From assembly GCA_937896665.1 (NCBI GenBank), contig CALBNS010000040.1:62001-126000 (forward strand): DNA of 64,000 bases. Direction: 5' to 3'. Within the stretch, counting starts at the first letter, position 1; each line of letters starts with the position of its first letter. Of the stretch, positions 1 through 9,420 are shown piece by piece. The notes under the pieces are model-generated. The model was not told the DNA's origin and ran no database searches. It saw only the letters and a program-made list of their open reading frames with translations. The translations under genes and the position numbers were made by a program. The stretch is from an uncultured Clostridia bacterium (lineage in GTDB: Bacteria; Bacillota; Clostridia; Lachnospirales; Lachnospiraceae).

Positions 1-18
1 GCAATTAGAAGCTTTCTA

Positions 19-47
19 TTGTAAAATGGAAGAAATAATTATATAAT
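19..47 (+). promoter_or_regulatory. Sigma-A-type promoter of the metallophosphoesterase-scpAB region
   Basis: A -35 TTGTAA (19-24) and a perfect -10 TATAAT (42-47) are separated by 17 nt. They lie about 60 nt upstream of the first gene. No terminator is visible between this promoter and the end of the dacF-type gene, so it may drive all four genes. Confidence 0.65.
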
Positions 48-108
48 GCTAAAGAATTGTGCAAAAGTACAAAAGATACTGAAATGAAAGAGCGTGGAGT
101 AGAAATAT

Positions 109-972
109 ATGGAGAAAGTATTTATTATTTTCTTTCTGGTTTGTCTGATTTGTGTGATAGAATGGATACGGGAAGTCGTTACATTTCAAATAACACGGTA
201 TCAAATTTCTTCACCCAAACTTTCTGGTTTAAAACGGGAAAGAAGGGTAGTGCTGTTAAGCGACCTTCATAATAACAGATATGGAACAAAAAATGAAAAG
301 CTGTTACAGGCAATTCAGAGAGAAAAACCGGATATGATTTTAGTGGCAGGAGATATGTTGATTGGAAAATCCGGAGAGCCGGTGGAGATTGCGAAGGAGT
401 TCGTGTCAGAACTACCTAAGATATGTAAGACATATTATGCAAATGGAAATCATGAGCAACGTATGAAGGAATTTCCAGACAGATATGACAATGTCTATGA
501 AGAATACAAAAAAGAATTAGTGGCTTCAGGTGTACATTTTTTAGAGAATGAAAGAGTAACGGAATTTTGGGACGGACATGAGGTTGAATTGTGTGGATTG
601 GAAATCCCGGTTGCGTATTACAAAAAGTGGAAGAAGATAGTTTTGCCCAAAAAGGTAGTAGAGACATGCATCGGACAGGCTGATAAGTCAAAGTATGAAA
701 TTTTGATTGCACATAATCCTACATTTGTATCTACATATCTGGAATGGGGGGCTGATTTGGTGCTGTCGGGGCATTTTCATGGCGGTGTTGTGAGAATCCC
801 CTTTATTGGAGGAATAATCACATCACAGTTTCATCTGTTTCCTAAATATTCAGGAGAACATACAAAAGTAGGAGATGTGTCTGTTGTAGTTAGCAAAGGA
901 TTAGGCACACATACGATAAAAGTTCGGTTTATGAATCCGGCTGAGGTGATTGTACTGCGAATTGGAGGATAA
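109..972 (+). CDS. Membrane-anchored metallophosphoesterase
   Basis: A 287-aa calcineurin-like phosphoesterase of the YkuE/YaeI type. Residues about 4-19 form one N-terminal membrane helix, and the catalytic domain follows. The metal-binding motifs are visible in order: SDLH (D52, H54), AGD (D82), GNHE (about 112-115) and GHFHGG near residue 222. Substrates of this family vary and cannot be read from the sequence. The start is the ATG preceded by GTGGAG. The gene leads directly into scpA, 8 nt downstream, so the two are probably co-transcribed. Confidence 0.85.
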   Translation: MEKVFIIFFLVCLICVIEWIREVVTFQITRYQISSPKLSGLKRERRVVLLSDLHNNRYGTKNEKLLQAIQREKPDMILVAGDMLIGKSGEPVEIAKEFVSELPKICKTYYANGNHEQRMKEFPDRYDNVYEEYKKELVASGVHFLENERVTEFWDGHEVELCGLEIPVAYYKKWKKIVLPKKVVETCIGQADKSKYEILIAHNPTFVSTYLEWGADLVLSGHFHGGVVRIPFIGGIITSQFHLFPKYSGEHTKVGDVSVVVSKGLGTHTIKVRFMNPAEVIVLRIGG

Positions 973-980
973 AGATAAAT

Positions 981-1724
981 ATGGGAATACCGATAAAATT
1001 GCAGGTGTTTGAGGGACCATTGGACCTTTTGCTGCACTTGATTGATAAGAATAAAATTGATATTTACGACATACCGATTGTGGATATTACAAATCAGTAT
1101 ATGGAATATATTCGCGAAATGCAGGAAAAAGACCTGAATATTATGAGCGAATTTCTTTTGATGGCGGCCACCCTTCTTGATATTAAATGTAGAATGCTTC
1201 TGCCAAAAGAAGTGAATGAAGAAGGCGAAGAGGAAGATCCACGTCAGGAACTGGTTGAACAACTGCTGCAGTATAAGATGTACAAATACATGTCTTACGA
1301 ATTGAAGGACAGACAGTTAGACGGGGAACGTATGATGTTTAAGGAAGCTACGATTCCGGATGAGGTAAAAGAGTATCAGGAACCGGTTGATTTGGATCGA
1401 CTTCTGGACGGGCTGTCTCTGACACATCTGAACCGTATTTTCAAAGAGGTCATGAAAAGGCAGCGGGACAAAATTGACCCGCTTAGAAGTGCATTTGGTA
1501 AGATTGAAAAAGAAGAAGTTACAGTTGATGATAAGCTGGATTATCTGAATGAATATATTTTATCGCATAAGAAATTTAGTTTTCGCGACCTGCTACGGAA
1601 TCAGAAATCAAAACTGCAGATTGTGGTGACGTTTCTTGCTATTCTGGAGATGATGAAGATGGGAACCATTATGATCGAGCAGGAGCATATATTTGACGAT
1701 ATTATTATTACTTCAATGGTGTAG
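981..1724 (+). CDS. scpA: Segregation and condensation protein A (ScpA)
   Basis: A 247-aa kleisin subunit of the SMC-ScpA-ScpB complex, which compacts and segregates the chromosome. The N-terminus (KLQVFEGPLDLLLHLIDKNK) is the family hallmark that binds the SMC coiled-coil neck. The C-terminal winged-helix part (FRDLLRNQKSKLQIVVTFLA) binds the SMC head. An acidic linker lies near residues 75-85. The length is normal. scpB follows 18 nt downstream, the usual arrangement in Firmicutes. Confidence 0.96.
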   Translation: MGIPIKLQVFEGPLDLLLHLIDKNKIDIYDIPIVDITNQYMEYIREMQEKDLNIMSEFLLMAATLLDIKCRMLLPKEVNEEGEEEDPRQELVEQLLQYKMYKYMSYELKDRQLDGERMMFKEATIPDEVKEYQEPVDLDRLLDGLSLTHLNRIFKEVMKRQRDKIDPLRSAFGKIEKEEVTVDDKLDYLNEYILSHKKFSFRDLLRNQKSKLQIVVTFLAILEMMKMGTIMIEQEHIFDDIIITSMV

Positions 1725-1742
1725 AGAAGGCAGGGAAAGAAC

Positions 1743-2312
1743 GTGAACGTAGAAAAAATAGAAAGCATAATAGAAGCAATTTTATTTACAATGGGGGAGT
1801 CCGTGGAAGTTTCCAGAATTGCGAAGGTAATTGAGCATGATATGGAGACCACGAAGAAGATTATACATAACATGATGGATAAGTATGAAAATGAAGACAG
1901 AGGACTCCGCATTATTGAACTGGAAGATTCTTATCAGATGTGCACGAAAAAAGAGATGTATGAATATCTGATTAAAATTGCCAAGCAGCCGAGGCGTTAT
2001 GTGCTGACAGATGTTGTATTAGAAACACTGTCGATTATTGCATACAAGCAACCGATTACAAAGATTGAGATAGAGAGAATCAGAGGTGTCAAATCGGACC
2101 ATGCCGTGAATAAGCTTATTGAGTTTGATTTGGTAAAGGAAGTCGGAAGACTGGATGCACCGGGACGTCCGATTTTATTCGGAACAACAGAGGAATTCCT
2201 TAGAAGATTCAGTGTACAGTCTGTGGAGGAACTTCCTGAGATTAATCCGGAAAAAATAGAGGATTTCAAGGCGGAAGCAGAAGATGAAATACAATTAAAG
2301 CTAAACCTGTAG
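1743..2312 (+). CDS. scpB: Segregation and condensation protein B (ScpB)
   Basis: A 189-aa ScpB made of two winged-helix domains. It dimerises and binds the ScpA kleisin. The family signature is visible at residues about 88-120 (VLETLSIIAYKQPITKIEIE, then RG) and at LDAPGRPILFGTT. The start is GTG, 18 nt after scpA, with AGGGAAAG upstream. The acidic C-terminal tail (about 160-189) is typical and probably disordered. Confidence 0.95.
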   Translation: MNVEKIESIIEAILFTMGESVEVSRIAKVIEHDMETTKKIIHNMMDKYENEDRGLRIIELEDSYQMCTKKEMYEYLIKIAKQPRRYVLTDVVLETLSIIAYKQPITKIEIERIRGVKSDHAVNKLIEFDLVKEVGRLDAPGRPILFGTTEEFLRRFSVQSVEELPEINPEKIEDFKAEAEDEIQLKLNL

Positions 2313-2387
2313 AAACAATTATTTGGAGTGTGCAGGAATAGAAGTATTCAGATAAGCATATATTGAACAAATTGGATTGTTGGGTAA

Positions 2388-3584
2388 ATGCTTGTGAAAA
2401 GATTATGGATATTGATACTGGTGGGTTCCTTGGTCTTTGGTATGATAACATTTGCAAAAGAAGGAGAACCCGAACAATTATACGCCCGGTCAGCAGTCCT
2501 TATGGATGCAGACAGTGGGCGTGTTTTATTTGAAAAGAATGGATATGAGCAAAGGGCAATGGCAAGCACGACAAAGATTATGACTTGTATTCTGACTTTA
2601 GAGAATGCAGATTTAAATGAAGTTGTAACTGCTTCAGAAAATGCTGTAAGTCAGCCTAAGGTGCATCTTGGGATGCAAAAAGGGGAGCAGTTTTATCTTC
2701 GTGATTTGTTGTATTCATTGATGTTGGAATCCCACAATGATTCAGCAGTGGCTATTGCAGAACATGTAAAAGGGAGTGTGGAAGAATTTGCGTCACTTAT
2801 GAATGCCAAGGCAATGGAAATCGGCTGTGAACAGACATATTTTATTACTCCAAATGGTCTGGATGCATCTGATGAGAAGGGAGTGCATTCTACAACTGCC
2901 GTGGATTTGGCAAGAATCATGCGTTATTGCATTAAAGAGTCTCCACAGAAAGAAATGTTTTTAGAAATTACACGTGCCTCAAATCATAGTTTTTCAAACC
3001 TAAAAGGCAGCAGAAATTTCTCGTGTACAAATCACAACGCGTTTCTGAGTATGATGGATGGTGCGCTTTCGGGTAAAACTGGATTTACGTCAGATGCAGG
3101 CTATTGTTATGTAGGTGCATTGGAACGGGACGGAGAGACTTATATAGTGGCATTACTGGCATGCGGATGGCCGAATAATAAAAATTACAAATGGTCGGAT
3201 ACAAAAAAATTAATGCAGTATGGATTGGAATATTATGAATACCGTGAAGTGTATGAAAAAATTAATCTGCATGAAATTCCGGTAGAGGATGGAATTCCTG
3301 AAACTAATATGCTTTTTGAGGATGCAAGTGTGAAAGTGAATGTTGAGACGGATGAAGATGGGAGTCTAAGACTTTTGCTTCATGGAGAAGACAGTATAGA
3401 GCGTAAGATAGAGATGGAAAAATCTTTACAGGCACCGGTAAAGGCGGGAGAGCAGGTTGGAAGAGTTACATATAGTTTGGAAGGAAATGTAGTGAAAGAA
3501 TATCCGATTGTAACAGCAGAAAATGTAAATGCGAAATCATTTCTATGGTATTTAAAAAAAATCATTGAAATTTACGCAATATAA
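2388..3584 (+). CDS. D-alanyl-D-alanine carboxypeptidase, DacF/PBP5 type
   Basis: A 398-aa serine peptidase of the S11 family, which trims the terminal D-Ala from peptidoglycan stem peptides. An N-terminal signal or membrane segment (about 5-22) is followed by the active-site motifs STTK, SHN and KTG (within SGKTGFT). The C-terminus (WYLKKIIEIY) may form the amphipathic membrane anchor of this family. In sporulating Firmicutes this type (DacF) often acts during spore cortex formation. Which role applies here is inference. The ribosome binding site is weak, and a GTG two codons inside is an alternative start. Confidence 0.9.
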   Translation: MLVKRLWILILVGSLVFGMITFAKEGEPEQLYARSAVLMDADSGRVLFEKNGYEQRAMASTTKIMTCILTLENADLNEVVTASENAVSQPKVHLGMQKGEQFYLRDLLYSLMLESHNDSAVAIAEHVKGSVEEFASLMNAKAMEIGCEQTYFITPNGLDASDEKGVHSTTAVDLARIMRYCIKESPQKEMFLEITRASNHSFSNLKGSRNFSCTNHNAFLSMMDGALSGKTGFTSDAGYCYVGALERDGETYIVALLACGWPNNKNYKWSDTKKLMQYGLEYYEYREVYEKINLHEIPVEDGIPETNMLFEDASVKVNVETDEDGSLRLLLHGEDSIERKIEMEKSLQAPVKAGEQVGRVTYSLEGNVVKEYPIVTAENVNAKSFLWYLKKIIEIYAI

Positions 3585-3613
3585 AATGCCGGAGCGGATT
3601 GCCCCGGCATTTC
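3584..3613. terminator. Bidirectional terminator between convergent genes
   Basis: Inverted repeat AAATGCCGG / CCGGCATTT with a short loop, lying between the dacF-type gene and the convergent M24 peptidase. The stem is flanked by A-rich and T-rich ends, so it could serve both strands. Confidence 0.7.
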
Positions 3614-3647
3614 GTATATCATGAATGAACCATATTCAGCTTTTTCG

Positions 3648-5435
3648 TTAAATTTCTTTTGTGTAGATTTTTAGCCATTCTCTTTCTTCATCGGTCAGAT
3701 AAGGTGAAATGGTGTCATACACTTTTTGATGATATTGATTTAAATATGCTTTTTCGTCTTCCCTCATTAAATCAGGCTCAATTGCATCCAAGTCGATTGG
3801 AACAAGAGTGATTGGCTCAAAATACATGAACTGTCCATAGTCATTTGCTTCGCCTTTTTGTATCACCAATTCATTTTCAATACGGATTCCGTGAGAACCT
3901 TCAATATAAATGCCGGGTTCATCTGTGATGACCATACCTTCCTCCAATGGTTGGAAGTTTTGACCTGTAATACGCCATCTAAAACCACAAGGCCCTTCGT
4001 GGATATTTAATAAATATCCTACGCCATGACCGGTTCCGTGATTATAATCCAGACCCAGCTCCCACATCGGCTGTCTTGCCAGAACATCCAGATTATGCCC
4101 CGTACATCCATATAAGAATTTTGCTTTTGCGAGGTTTATCATACTTCTTACAACGGTAGTAAAATGAAGTTTTAATCGGTCATCTATTTCTCCCAAAGCA
4201 ACAGTTCTTGTAATATCAGTAGAACCCTCATAATAATTACCGCCTGTATCTGTGAGCAATAGGCTGCCAACTGTCAGTTCACAGTCTGTTTCTTCAGAGG
4301 ATGAATAGTGGCACATTGCAGCATGGTCTTTAAAAGCGCAAATCGGATCGAAACTTGGCCATAAGTATCCTTTTTGTTCTGCGCGTAGATTTTCTAATTT
4401 GGCAGAAGCGCTAAGTTCCGTAATCGTTTCTTTTCCAAGTGTATTTTTTAGCCAGTACATGAATTTCGTATGTGCAATGCCGTCTTTGATGTGAGACTGC
4501 CTTAAATTCTCAATCTCTGTTTTATTCTTTATTGCTTTGAACAAAACGGTAGGATTCTGTTTTTCTATTACAGTTACCTGCTGTGGAATACTGTTGTAAA
4601 GTGCATAATTGATTCCGGCTGGGTCAATCAAAACAGTTTCATCAGCGGTAAAGTCTTTTACGAAGTTATAAATATCATCGTAAGGATGGAAGACAACATT
4701 GTCTTTTTTAAGAGTGTCTTTGATCGTCTGACTTAATTTCTCTTCGTTTATAAAAAGATGAACAGCATCCATTGTTATTACTGCGTAGCAGAGTATAAGT
4801 GGTGAACAGGATACATCTCTTCCTCTGATGTTTAAAAGCCATGCGATATCATCTAATGTAATTAAGATGTGTGATGAGGCATTTTCTTTCTTCATAGCTT
4901 CACGAAGACGGGCTAATTTTGAAGAGGTAGATTCACCGGAATATTTTTCATCTAATAAAAATACAGGTTCAGCCGCCATAGCCGGTCGGTCTGTCCAAAT
5001 TTTGTCAATCAAGTCATAAGAGTACTCGATTTTAATGTTCTTATGAGCAAATTTTTCTTCGTATTCTTTCCCGTTGCCCATAGAAATCACACGGCCGTCA
5101 AAACCTAAAGTACTATTATCGGTAAGTACTGATTCTAAATATTCTGAAATGGTAGGTACCCCCGGATGTCCCATACGGTATAACGTTATTTCGCTTCCTT
5201 GTAATTGTTTTTCGGCCTGGATAAAATATCTTCCGTCAGTCCATAGTCCGGCTGCATCTTTTGTGATAACTGCGGTACCGGCACTTCCGGTAAATCCTGT
5301 GATGAATTCTCTGGATTTGAAATAATCACCCACATACTCACTTTGATGATTGTCAGCAGAAGGAACCATATAGACATCAATATGCTTCTCCTCCATGAGA
5401 AAACGTAATTCTTTTATACGGTTATTTATATTCAT
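3648..5435 (-). CDS. Xaa-Pro aminopeptidase, M24B family
   Basis: A 595-aa cytoplasmic metallopeptidase that removes an N-terminal residue preceding proline. It has the long three-domain form: two creatinase-like N-terminal domains (about 1-300), then the pita-bread catalytic domain. Metal ligands are visible: the Asp pair in LLTDTGGNYYEGSTDITRT, the His in HGTGHGVGYLLNIHEG, and the Glu residues in TDEPGIYIEG and GIRIENELVI. The start has an AAGGAGGTTTT ribosome binding site. The gene is transcribed alone, divergently from the decarboxylase operon. Confidence 0.94.
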   Translation of the reverse strand: MNINNRIKELRFLMEEKHIDVYMVPSADNHQSEYVGDYFKSREFITGFTGSAGTAVITKDAAGLWTDGRYFIQAEKQLQGSEITLYRMGHPGVPTISEYLESVLTDNSTLGFDGRVISMGNGKEYEEKFAHKNIKIEYSYDLIDKIWTDRPAMAAEPVFLLDEKYSGESTSSKLARLREAMKKENASSHILITLDDIAWLLNIRGRDVSCSPLILCYAVITMDAVHLFINEEKLSQTIKDTLKKDNVVFHPYDDIYNFVKDFTADETVLIDPAGINYALYNSIPQQVTVIEKQNPTVLFKAIKNKTEIENLRQSHIKDGIAHTKFMYWLKNTLGKETITELSASAKLENLRAEQKGYLWPSFDPICAFKDHAAMCHYSSSEETDCELTVGSLLLTDTGGNYYEGSTDITRTVALGEIDDRLKLHFTTVVRSMINLAKAKFLYGCTGHNLDVLARQPMWELGLDYNHGTGHGVGYLLNIHEGPCGFRWRITGQNFQPLEEGMVITDEPGIYIEGSHGIRIENELVIQKGEANDYGQFMYFEPITLVPIDLDAIEPDLMREDEKAYLNQYHQKVYDTISPYLTDEEREWLKIYTKEI

Positions 5436-5501
5436 TTTTAAAACCTCCTTTTGACAGCTATTGTAACATAAACGCGAAATGAGTACAAATAATTCACAAA
5501 A

Positions 5502-5543
5502 TTGATTGCTATTTTACTAAATATATTATAAAATGATATTTAG
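5502..5543 (+). promoter_or_regulatory. Candidate promoter with overlapping palindrome upstream of the decarboxylase operon
   Basis: A TTGATT -35 (5502-5507) is followed after about 16-18 nt by a TATTATAA -10 region. The perfect inverted repeat CTAAATAT (5517-5524) / ATATTTAG (5536-5543) brackets the -10. A repressor bound there would block the polymerase. The regulator is unknown. The promoter assignment is by position and motif only. Confidence 0.45.
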
Positions 5544-5594
5544 CAGAAATTGGTTTCAACAAAAATATATATAATTTAAATGGAGGTTAGATTT

Positions 5595-7034
5595 ATGAGC
5601 AACCCAATATCTAAAAACCTTGCAAGTATGCGAATTGCCAATTTACTTGACGAGGGCAGTTTTGTCGAAATCGGTGGTGCAATTACAGCACGGACAACAG
5701 ATTTCAACATGAAGCAACAAGATACTCCTGCTGATGGTGTTATCACAGGTTATGGAGTAATCGATGGCAACTTAGTGTATGTGTATAGCCAGGATGCAAC
5801 TGTATTAAAAGGAGCAATCGGCGAGATGCATGCAAAAAAAATCGCGAATATCTATGATATGGCGATGAAAATGGGAGCGCCGGTAATCGGACTTGTTGAT
5901 TGTGCAGGTTTAAGGTTACAGGAGGCAACAGATGCGTTGAATGGTTTCGGTAATTTATATTTGAAACAGACAATGGCTTCCGGTGTGATTCCACAGATCA
6001 CAGCAGTATTTGGACAATGTGGAGGCGGACTTGCAGTAGCTTCAGCATTAACTGATTTTACATTTATGGAAAGCAAAAAAGGAAAATTATTCTTAAATGC
6101 TCCAAATGCAATCGAAGGAAATGAAGTTTCAAAATGTGATACCTCATCAGCAAAATTCCAAAGTGAAGAAACCGGTTCTGTTGATTACATTGGAACAGAA
6201 GACGAGATTATGGAAGAAATTCGTGCACTGGTATGTATGTTACCAGCCAACAACGAGGATGATGCTTCTTATGATGAATGCTATGATGATTTGAATCGTA
6301 TCTGCGAGGGAATTGAGAATGCAGCTGATGATACAGCCTTAGTTGCAGCCATGGTTTCAGATGATAATATTTTCTTTGAAACAAAGAGAGAATATGCAAA
6401 AGATATGGTAACAGGTTTCATCAGACTGAATGGTATGACAGTAGGTGTCGTTGCTAACCGCTCTAAGGTATATGATGAGGAAGGCAATGTGAAAGAAGAA
6501 TTTGATGGTACATTGACAGCACGCGGATGTAAAAAAGCAACAGATTTCGTTGATTTCTGTGACGCATTTAACATTCCGGTAGCAACATTCACTAATGTAA
6601 AAGGTTTCAAGGCATGTAAATGCTCTGAAAAATCATTAGCTCGTGAAGCTGCAAAACTTACTTATGCGTTTGCAAATGCAACTGTTCCGAAAGTAAATGT
6701 AGTTATCGGAAAAGCATACGGAAGTGCTTATATTACCATGAACAGCAAATCAATCGGTGCAGACATGGTATATGCATGGCCGGTATCTGAGATTGGTATG
6801 ATGGATGCGACATTGGCAGCAAAGATTATGTATGCAGATTCAGATGCAGCTACAATCAATGAAAAAGCTGCAGAATACAAAGAATTGCAGTCAAGCCCAA
6901 TGGCAGCAGCAAGACGTGGCTATGTAGATACGATTATTGAGCCTGCTGATACAAGAAAATATTTAATTGGTGCATTTGAGATGTTATTCACAAAGAGAGA
7001 AGACCGTCCATCGAAAAAACACGGAACAGTTTAG
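5595..7034 (+). CDS. Biotin-dependent decarboxylase carboxyltransferase subunit (MmdA-like)
   Basis: A 479-aa carboxyltransferase of the acyl-CoA carboxylase type. It has the two crotonase-like halves (about 20-240 and 260-470), with oxyanion-hole glycines visible in FGQCGGGLAVASAL and in KAYGSAYITM. It would transfer CO2 from an acyl-CoA such as methylmalonyl-CoA to biotin on the small carrier encoded two genes downstream. The start is the ATG after GGAGGTTAGATTT. An earlier in-frame ATG at 5580 has no ribosome binding site. It is the first gene of the sodium pump operon. The exact acyl-CoA is not readable from the sequence. Confidence 0.85.
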   Translation: MSNPISKNLASMRIANLLDEGSFVEIGGAITARTTDFNMKQQDTPADGVITGYGVIDGNLVYVYSQDATVLKGAIGEMHAKKIANIYDMAMKMGAPVIGLVDCAGLRLQEATDALNGFGNLYLKQTMASGVIPQITAVFGQCGGGLAVASALTDFTFMESKKGKLFLNAPNAIEGNEVSKCDTSSAKFQSEETGSVDYIGTEDEIMEEIRALVCMLPANNEDDASYDECYDDLNRICEGIENAADDTALVAAMVSDDNIFFETKREYAKDMVTGFIRLNGMTVGVVANRSKVYDEEGNVKEEFDGTLTARGCKKATDFVDFCDAFNIPVATFTNVKGFKACKCSEKSLAREAAKLTYAFANATVPKVNVVIGKAYGSAYITMNSKSIGADMVYAWPVSEIGMMDATLAAKIMYADSDAATINEKAAEYKELQSSPMAAARRGYVDTIIEPADTRKYLIGAFEMLFTKREDRPSKKHGTV

Positions 7035-7048
7035 TGAGGTGAGGCAGA

Positions 7049-7819
7049 GTGAAGAAAAAGATTAGCTTATTATTATGTGTCCTGATTGCAGTACTTAGTT
7101 TTGCAGGATGTTCTGGTGATAAGTCTTCAGAAAGTAAATATAACCAGGAGACTTTGCAGACTTCGGCTGAGACAATGCTGAATGTTTTTATAACGGCAGA
7201 TGAGACATTAGTAGAGCAGTTTAAGAGTTTGTCAGATTATGAATTGAATTATTCCATGCTGTACTATGGTTTCCCGGTAGAGGGTAAAGATTTCCTTGGT
7301 ATGCTCAAATCATGGATGGCTGCAGAAGAAGAATGCGGTAAATATCTCGGACATGGCGACTATGAGATGGAAGTTAAGAATGATGGTGTTAAACTTTCTA
7401 CATTAGCAGAATATGAAAACAGAGAAGCAACAATTTTATTCAGTTTTAATGAAGATGGCAAGTTAGAATCTGTAGACGTATCTGCAAAATATACTATGGG
7501 TGAGATTCTGACAAAAGCAGGACTTAACACATTACTTGGTATGGGAACTGTATTTGCTGTACTGATTTTCCTTGCATTTTTGATTTCATTGATGAAATTT
7601 ATCCCGGTAATTACGGAAAAACTTGCAAAGAAAGAAGAAGCACCTGTACAAGAAAGCATACCTGTCGTTGCAGGGGTATCTGCAGAGACCGTGGAATGTG
7701 CAGATGATTTGGAATTAGTGGCAGTAATTACTGCGGCAATCGCTGCCCGGGAGGGAACATCTACAGATGGATTTGTAGTACGTTCTATCAGACGTCGTAC
7801 ATCAAACAATTGGAATTAA
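7049..7819 (+). CDS. Sodium pump decarboxylase gamma subunit with lipoprotein-like N-terminus
   Basis: A 256-aa protein starting at GTG. Residues 1-20 form a signal peptide ending in a lipobox-like SFAGC. An extracytoplasmic domain (about 25-160) follows. One membrane helix (about 165-188) and a short cytoplasmic tail, ending in ITAAIAAREG and a basic segment, match OadG-type gamma subunits. These stabilise the alpha-beta decarboxylase complex in the membrane. Classical OadG is only about 80 aa, so the exported N-terminal half is an addition. The gene lies 14 nt after the carboxyltransferase. Confidence 0.8.
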   Translation: MKKKISLLLCVLIAVLSFAGCSGDKSSESKYNQETLQTSAETMLNVFITADETLVEQFKSLSDYELNYSMLYYGFPVEGKDFLGMLKSWMAAEEECGKYLGHGDYEMEVKNDGVKLSTLAEYENREATILFSFNEDGKLESVDVSAKYTMGEILTKAGLNTLLGMGTVFAVLIFLAFLISLMKFIPVITEKLAKKEEAPVQESIPVVAGVSAETVECADDLELVAVITAAIAAREGTSTDGFVVRSIRRRTSNNWN

Positions 7820-7841
7820 GAATGTAATTTAGGAGGAATAA

Positions 7842-8213
7842 ATGATGAAAAGTTATACAATCACAGTAAATGGAAACGTATATGACGTAACAGTAGAAGA
7901 AAATGTTGGCGGAGCAGCAGCTCCGGCACCAAGAAGAGCAGCAGCTCCGGTAGCAGCACCAAAGGCAGCGGCTCCAGCACCGGCAGCAGGTGCAGCAGGA
8001 AGCATTGAAGTAAAAGCAGGTGCAGCTGGTAAAGTATTCAAATTAGAAGCAAGCGTAGGACAGAAGGTTGCAAAAGGTGATGCAGTTATTATCATCGAAG
8101 CGATGAAGATGGAAATCCCTGTAGTAGCTCCGGAAGATGGAACAGTAGCAAGCATTAATGTGGCAGTAGGAGATGCAGTAGATGCAGGAGCGATATTAGC
8201 TACTTTGAACTAA
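7842..8213 (+). CDS. Biotin carboxyl carrier protein of the decarboxylase
   Basis: A 123-aa biotin carrier. A short N-terminal beta segment is joined by an Ala/Pro-rich flexible linker (about 23-53) to the biotinyl domain. The biotinylation motif EAMKM places the biotin on Lys89. The carrier shuttles CO2 from the carboxyltransferases to the membrane beta subunit. An AGGAGG ribosome binding site precedes two adjacent ATGs. Neither carboxyltransferase in the operon has its own biotin domain, so this one carrier presumably serves both. Confidence 0.94.
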   Translation: MMKSYTITVNGNVYDVTVEENVGGAAAPAPRRAAAPVAAPKAAAPAPAAGAAGSIEVKAGAAGKVFKLEASVGQKVAKGDAVIIIEAMKMEIPVVAPEDGTVASINVAVGDAVDAGAILATLN

Positions 8214-8251
8214 GCAAAAGACACACTGGGATACTCACAGGAGGTTAAAAA

Positions 8252-9403
8252 ATGGAATATATTATGACAACGTTAGGAAATCTTGTAGAGCAGACCGCTT
8301 TCCTGAACCTGACATGGGGTAATTTTATCATGATCGGTGTTGCCTGTTTTTTCCTATATTTAGCAATCAGACATGGTTTTGAACCATTGTTGCTTGTACC
8401 AATTGCATTTGGTATGCTTCTGGTTAATATCTATCCGGATATTATGATGGCTATAGAAGATTCGGAAACAGGTGCAGGAGGATTGCTTCACTATTTTTAT
8501 CTGTTGGATGAATGGGCAATTCTTCCTTCATTGATTTTCATGGGTGTAGGTGCGATGACAGACTTTGGTCCACTCATTGCCAATCCAAAGAGTTTCTTGT
8601 TAGGAGCGGCCGCACAATTTGGTATTTTTGCAGCTTACCTTGGTGCGATGGCACTTGGATTTTCAGATAAAGCAGCAGCGGCAATTTCGATTATTGGTGG
8701 AGCAGATGGACCAACATCTATCTTCCTTGCAGGAAAATTGCAGCAGACAGCGATTATGGGGCCAATCGCAGTAGCGGCATATTCGTATATGTCACTGGTA
8801 CCGATTATTCAGCCGCCAATTATGAAATTATTAACAACAGAAGAAGAACGTAAGATTAAGATGGAACAGCTTCGTCCCGTTTCAAAACTGGAAAAGATCT
8901 TATTCCCTGTTATTATCACAATCGTAGTTTCTTTGATCCTTCCTACAACAGCACCGCTTGTTGGTATGTTAATGTTAGGTAACCTTTTCAGAGAATCAGG
9001 TGTAGTAAGACAATTGACAGAGACAGCTTCAAATGCGTTAATGTACATCGTAGTTATCTTACTCGGAACATCAGTAGGTGCTACAACAAGTGCAGAGGCA
9101 TTCTTGAACTGGGATACATTTAAAATTGTTGCGCTCGGTTTAGTGGCATTCTCGTTTGGTACAGCGGCCGGTGTAATCTTTGGTAAGATTATGTGTAAGG
9201 TAACTGGTGGAAAGGTAAATCCACTCATAGGTTCAGCAGGTGTATCTGCCGTACCTATGGCAGCGCGTGTATCACAGAAGGTTGGCGCAGAAGCGGATCC
9301 TACGAACTTTTTATTGATGCATGCAATGGGTCCAAATGTTGCGGGTGTTATCGGTACTGCAGTTGCAGCCGGAACATTTATGGCGATTTTTGGTGTTAAA
9401 TAA
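8252..9403 (+). CDS. Sodium-translocating decarboxylase beta subunit (OadB/MmdB family)
   Basis: A 383-aa integral membrane protein. It decarboxylates carboxybiotin and couples this to Na+ export. About ten hydrophobic segments are visible. The conserved family motif GGADGPTSIF (about 150-159), whose Asp is essential in characterised OadB, is intact. The C-terminal motif HAMGPNVAGVIG is also present. An AGGAGG site precedes the ATG. The gene stops where the next begins to overlap. Confidence 0.94.
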   Translation: MEYIMTTLGNLVEQTAFLNLTWGNFIMIGVACFFLYLAIRHGFEPLLLVPIAFGMLLVNIYPDIMMAIEDSETGAGGLLHYFYLLDEWAILPSLIFMGVGAMTDFGPLIANPKSFLLGAAAQFGIFAAYLGAMALGFSDKAAAAISIIGGADGPTSIFLAGKLQQTAIMGPIAVAAYSYMSLVPIIQPPIMKLLTTEEERKIKMEQLRPVSKLEKILFPVIITIVVSLILPTTAPLVGMLMLGNLFRESGVVRQLTETASNALMYIVVILLGTSVGATTSAEAFLNWDTFKIVALGLVAFSFGTAAGVIFGKIMCKVTGGKVNPLIGSAGVSAVPMAARVSQKVGAEADPTNFLLMHAMGPNVAGVIGTAVAAGTFMAIFGVK

Positions 9404-9420
9404 TGATGGAGGACAATAGA

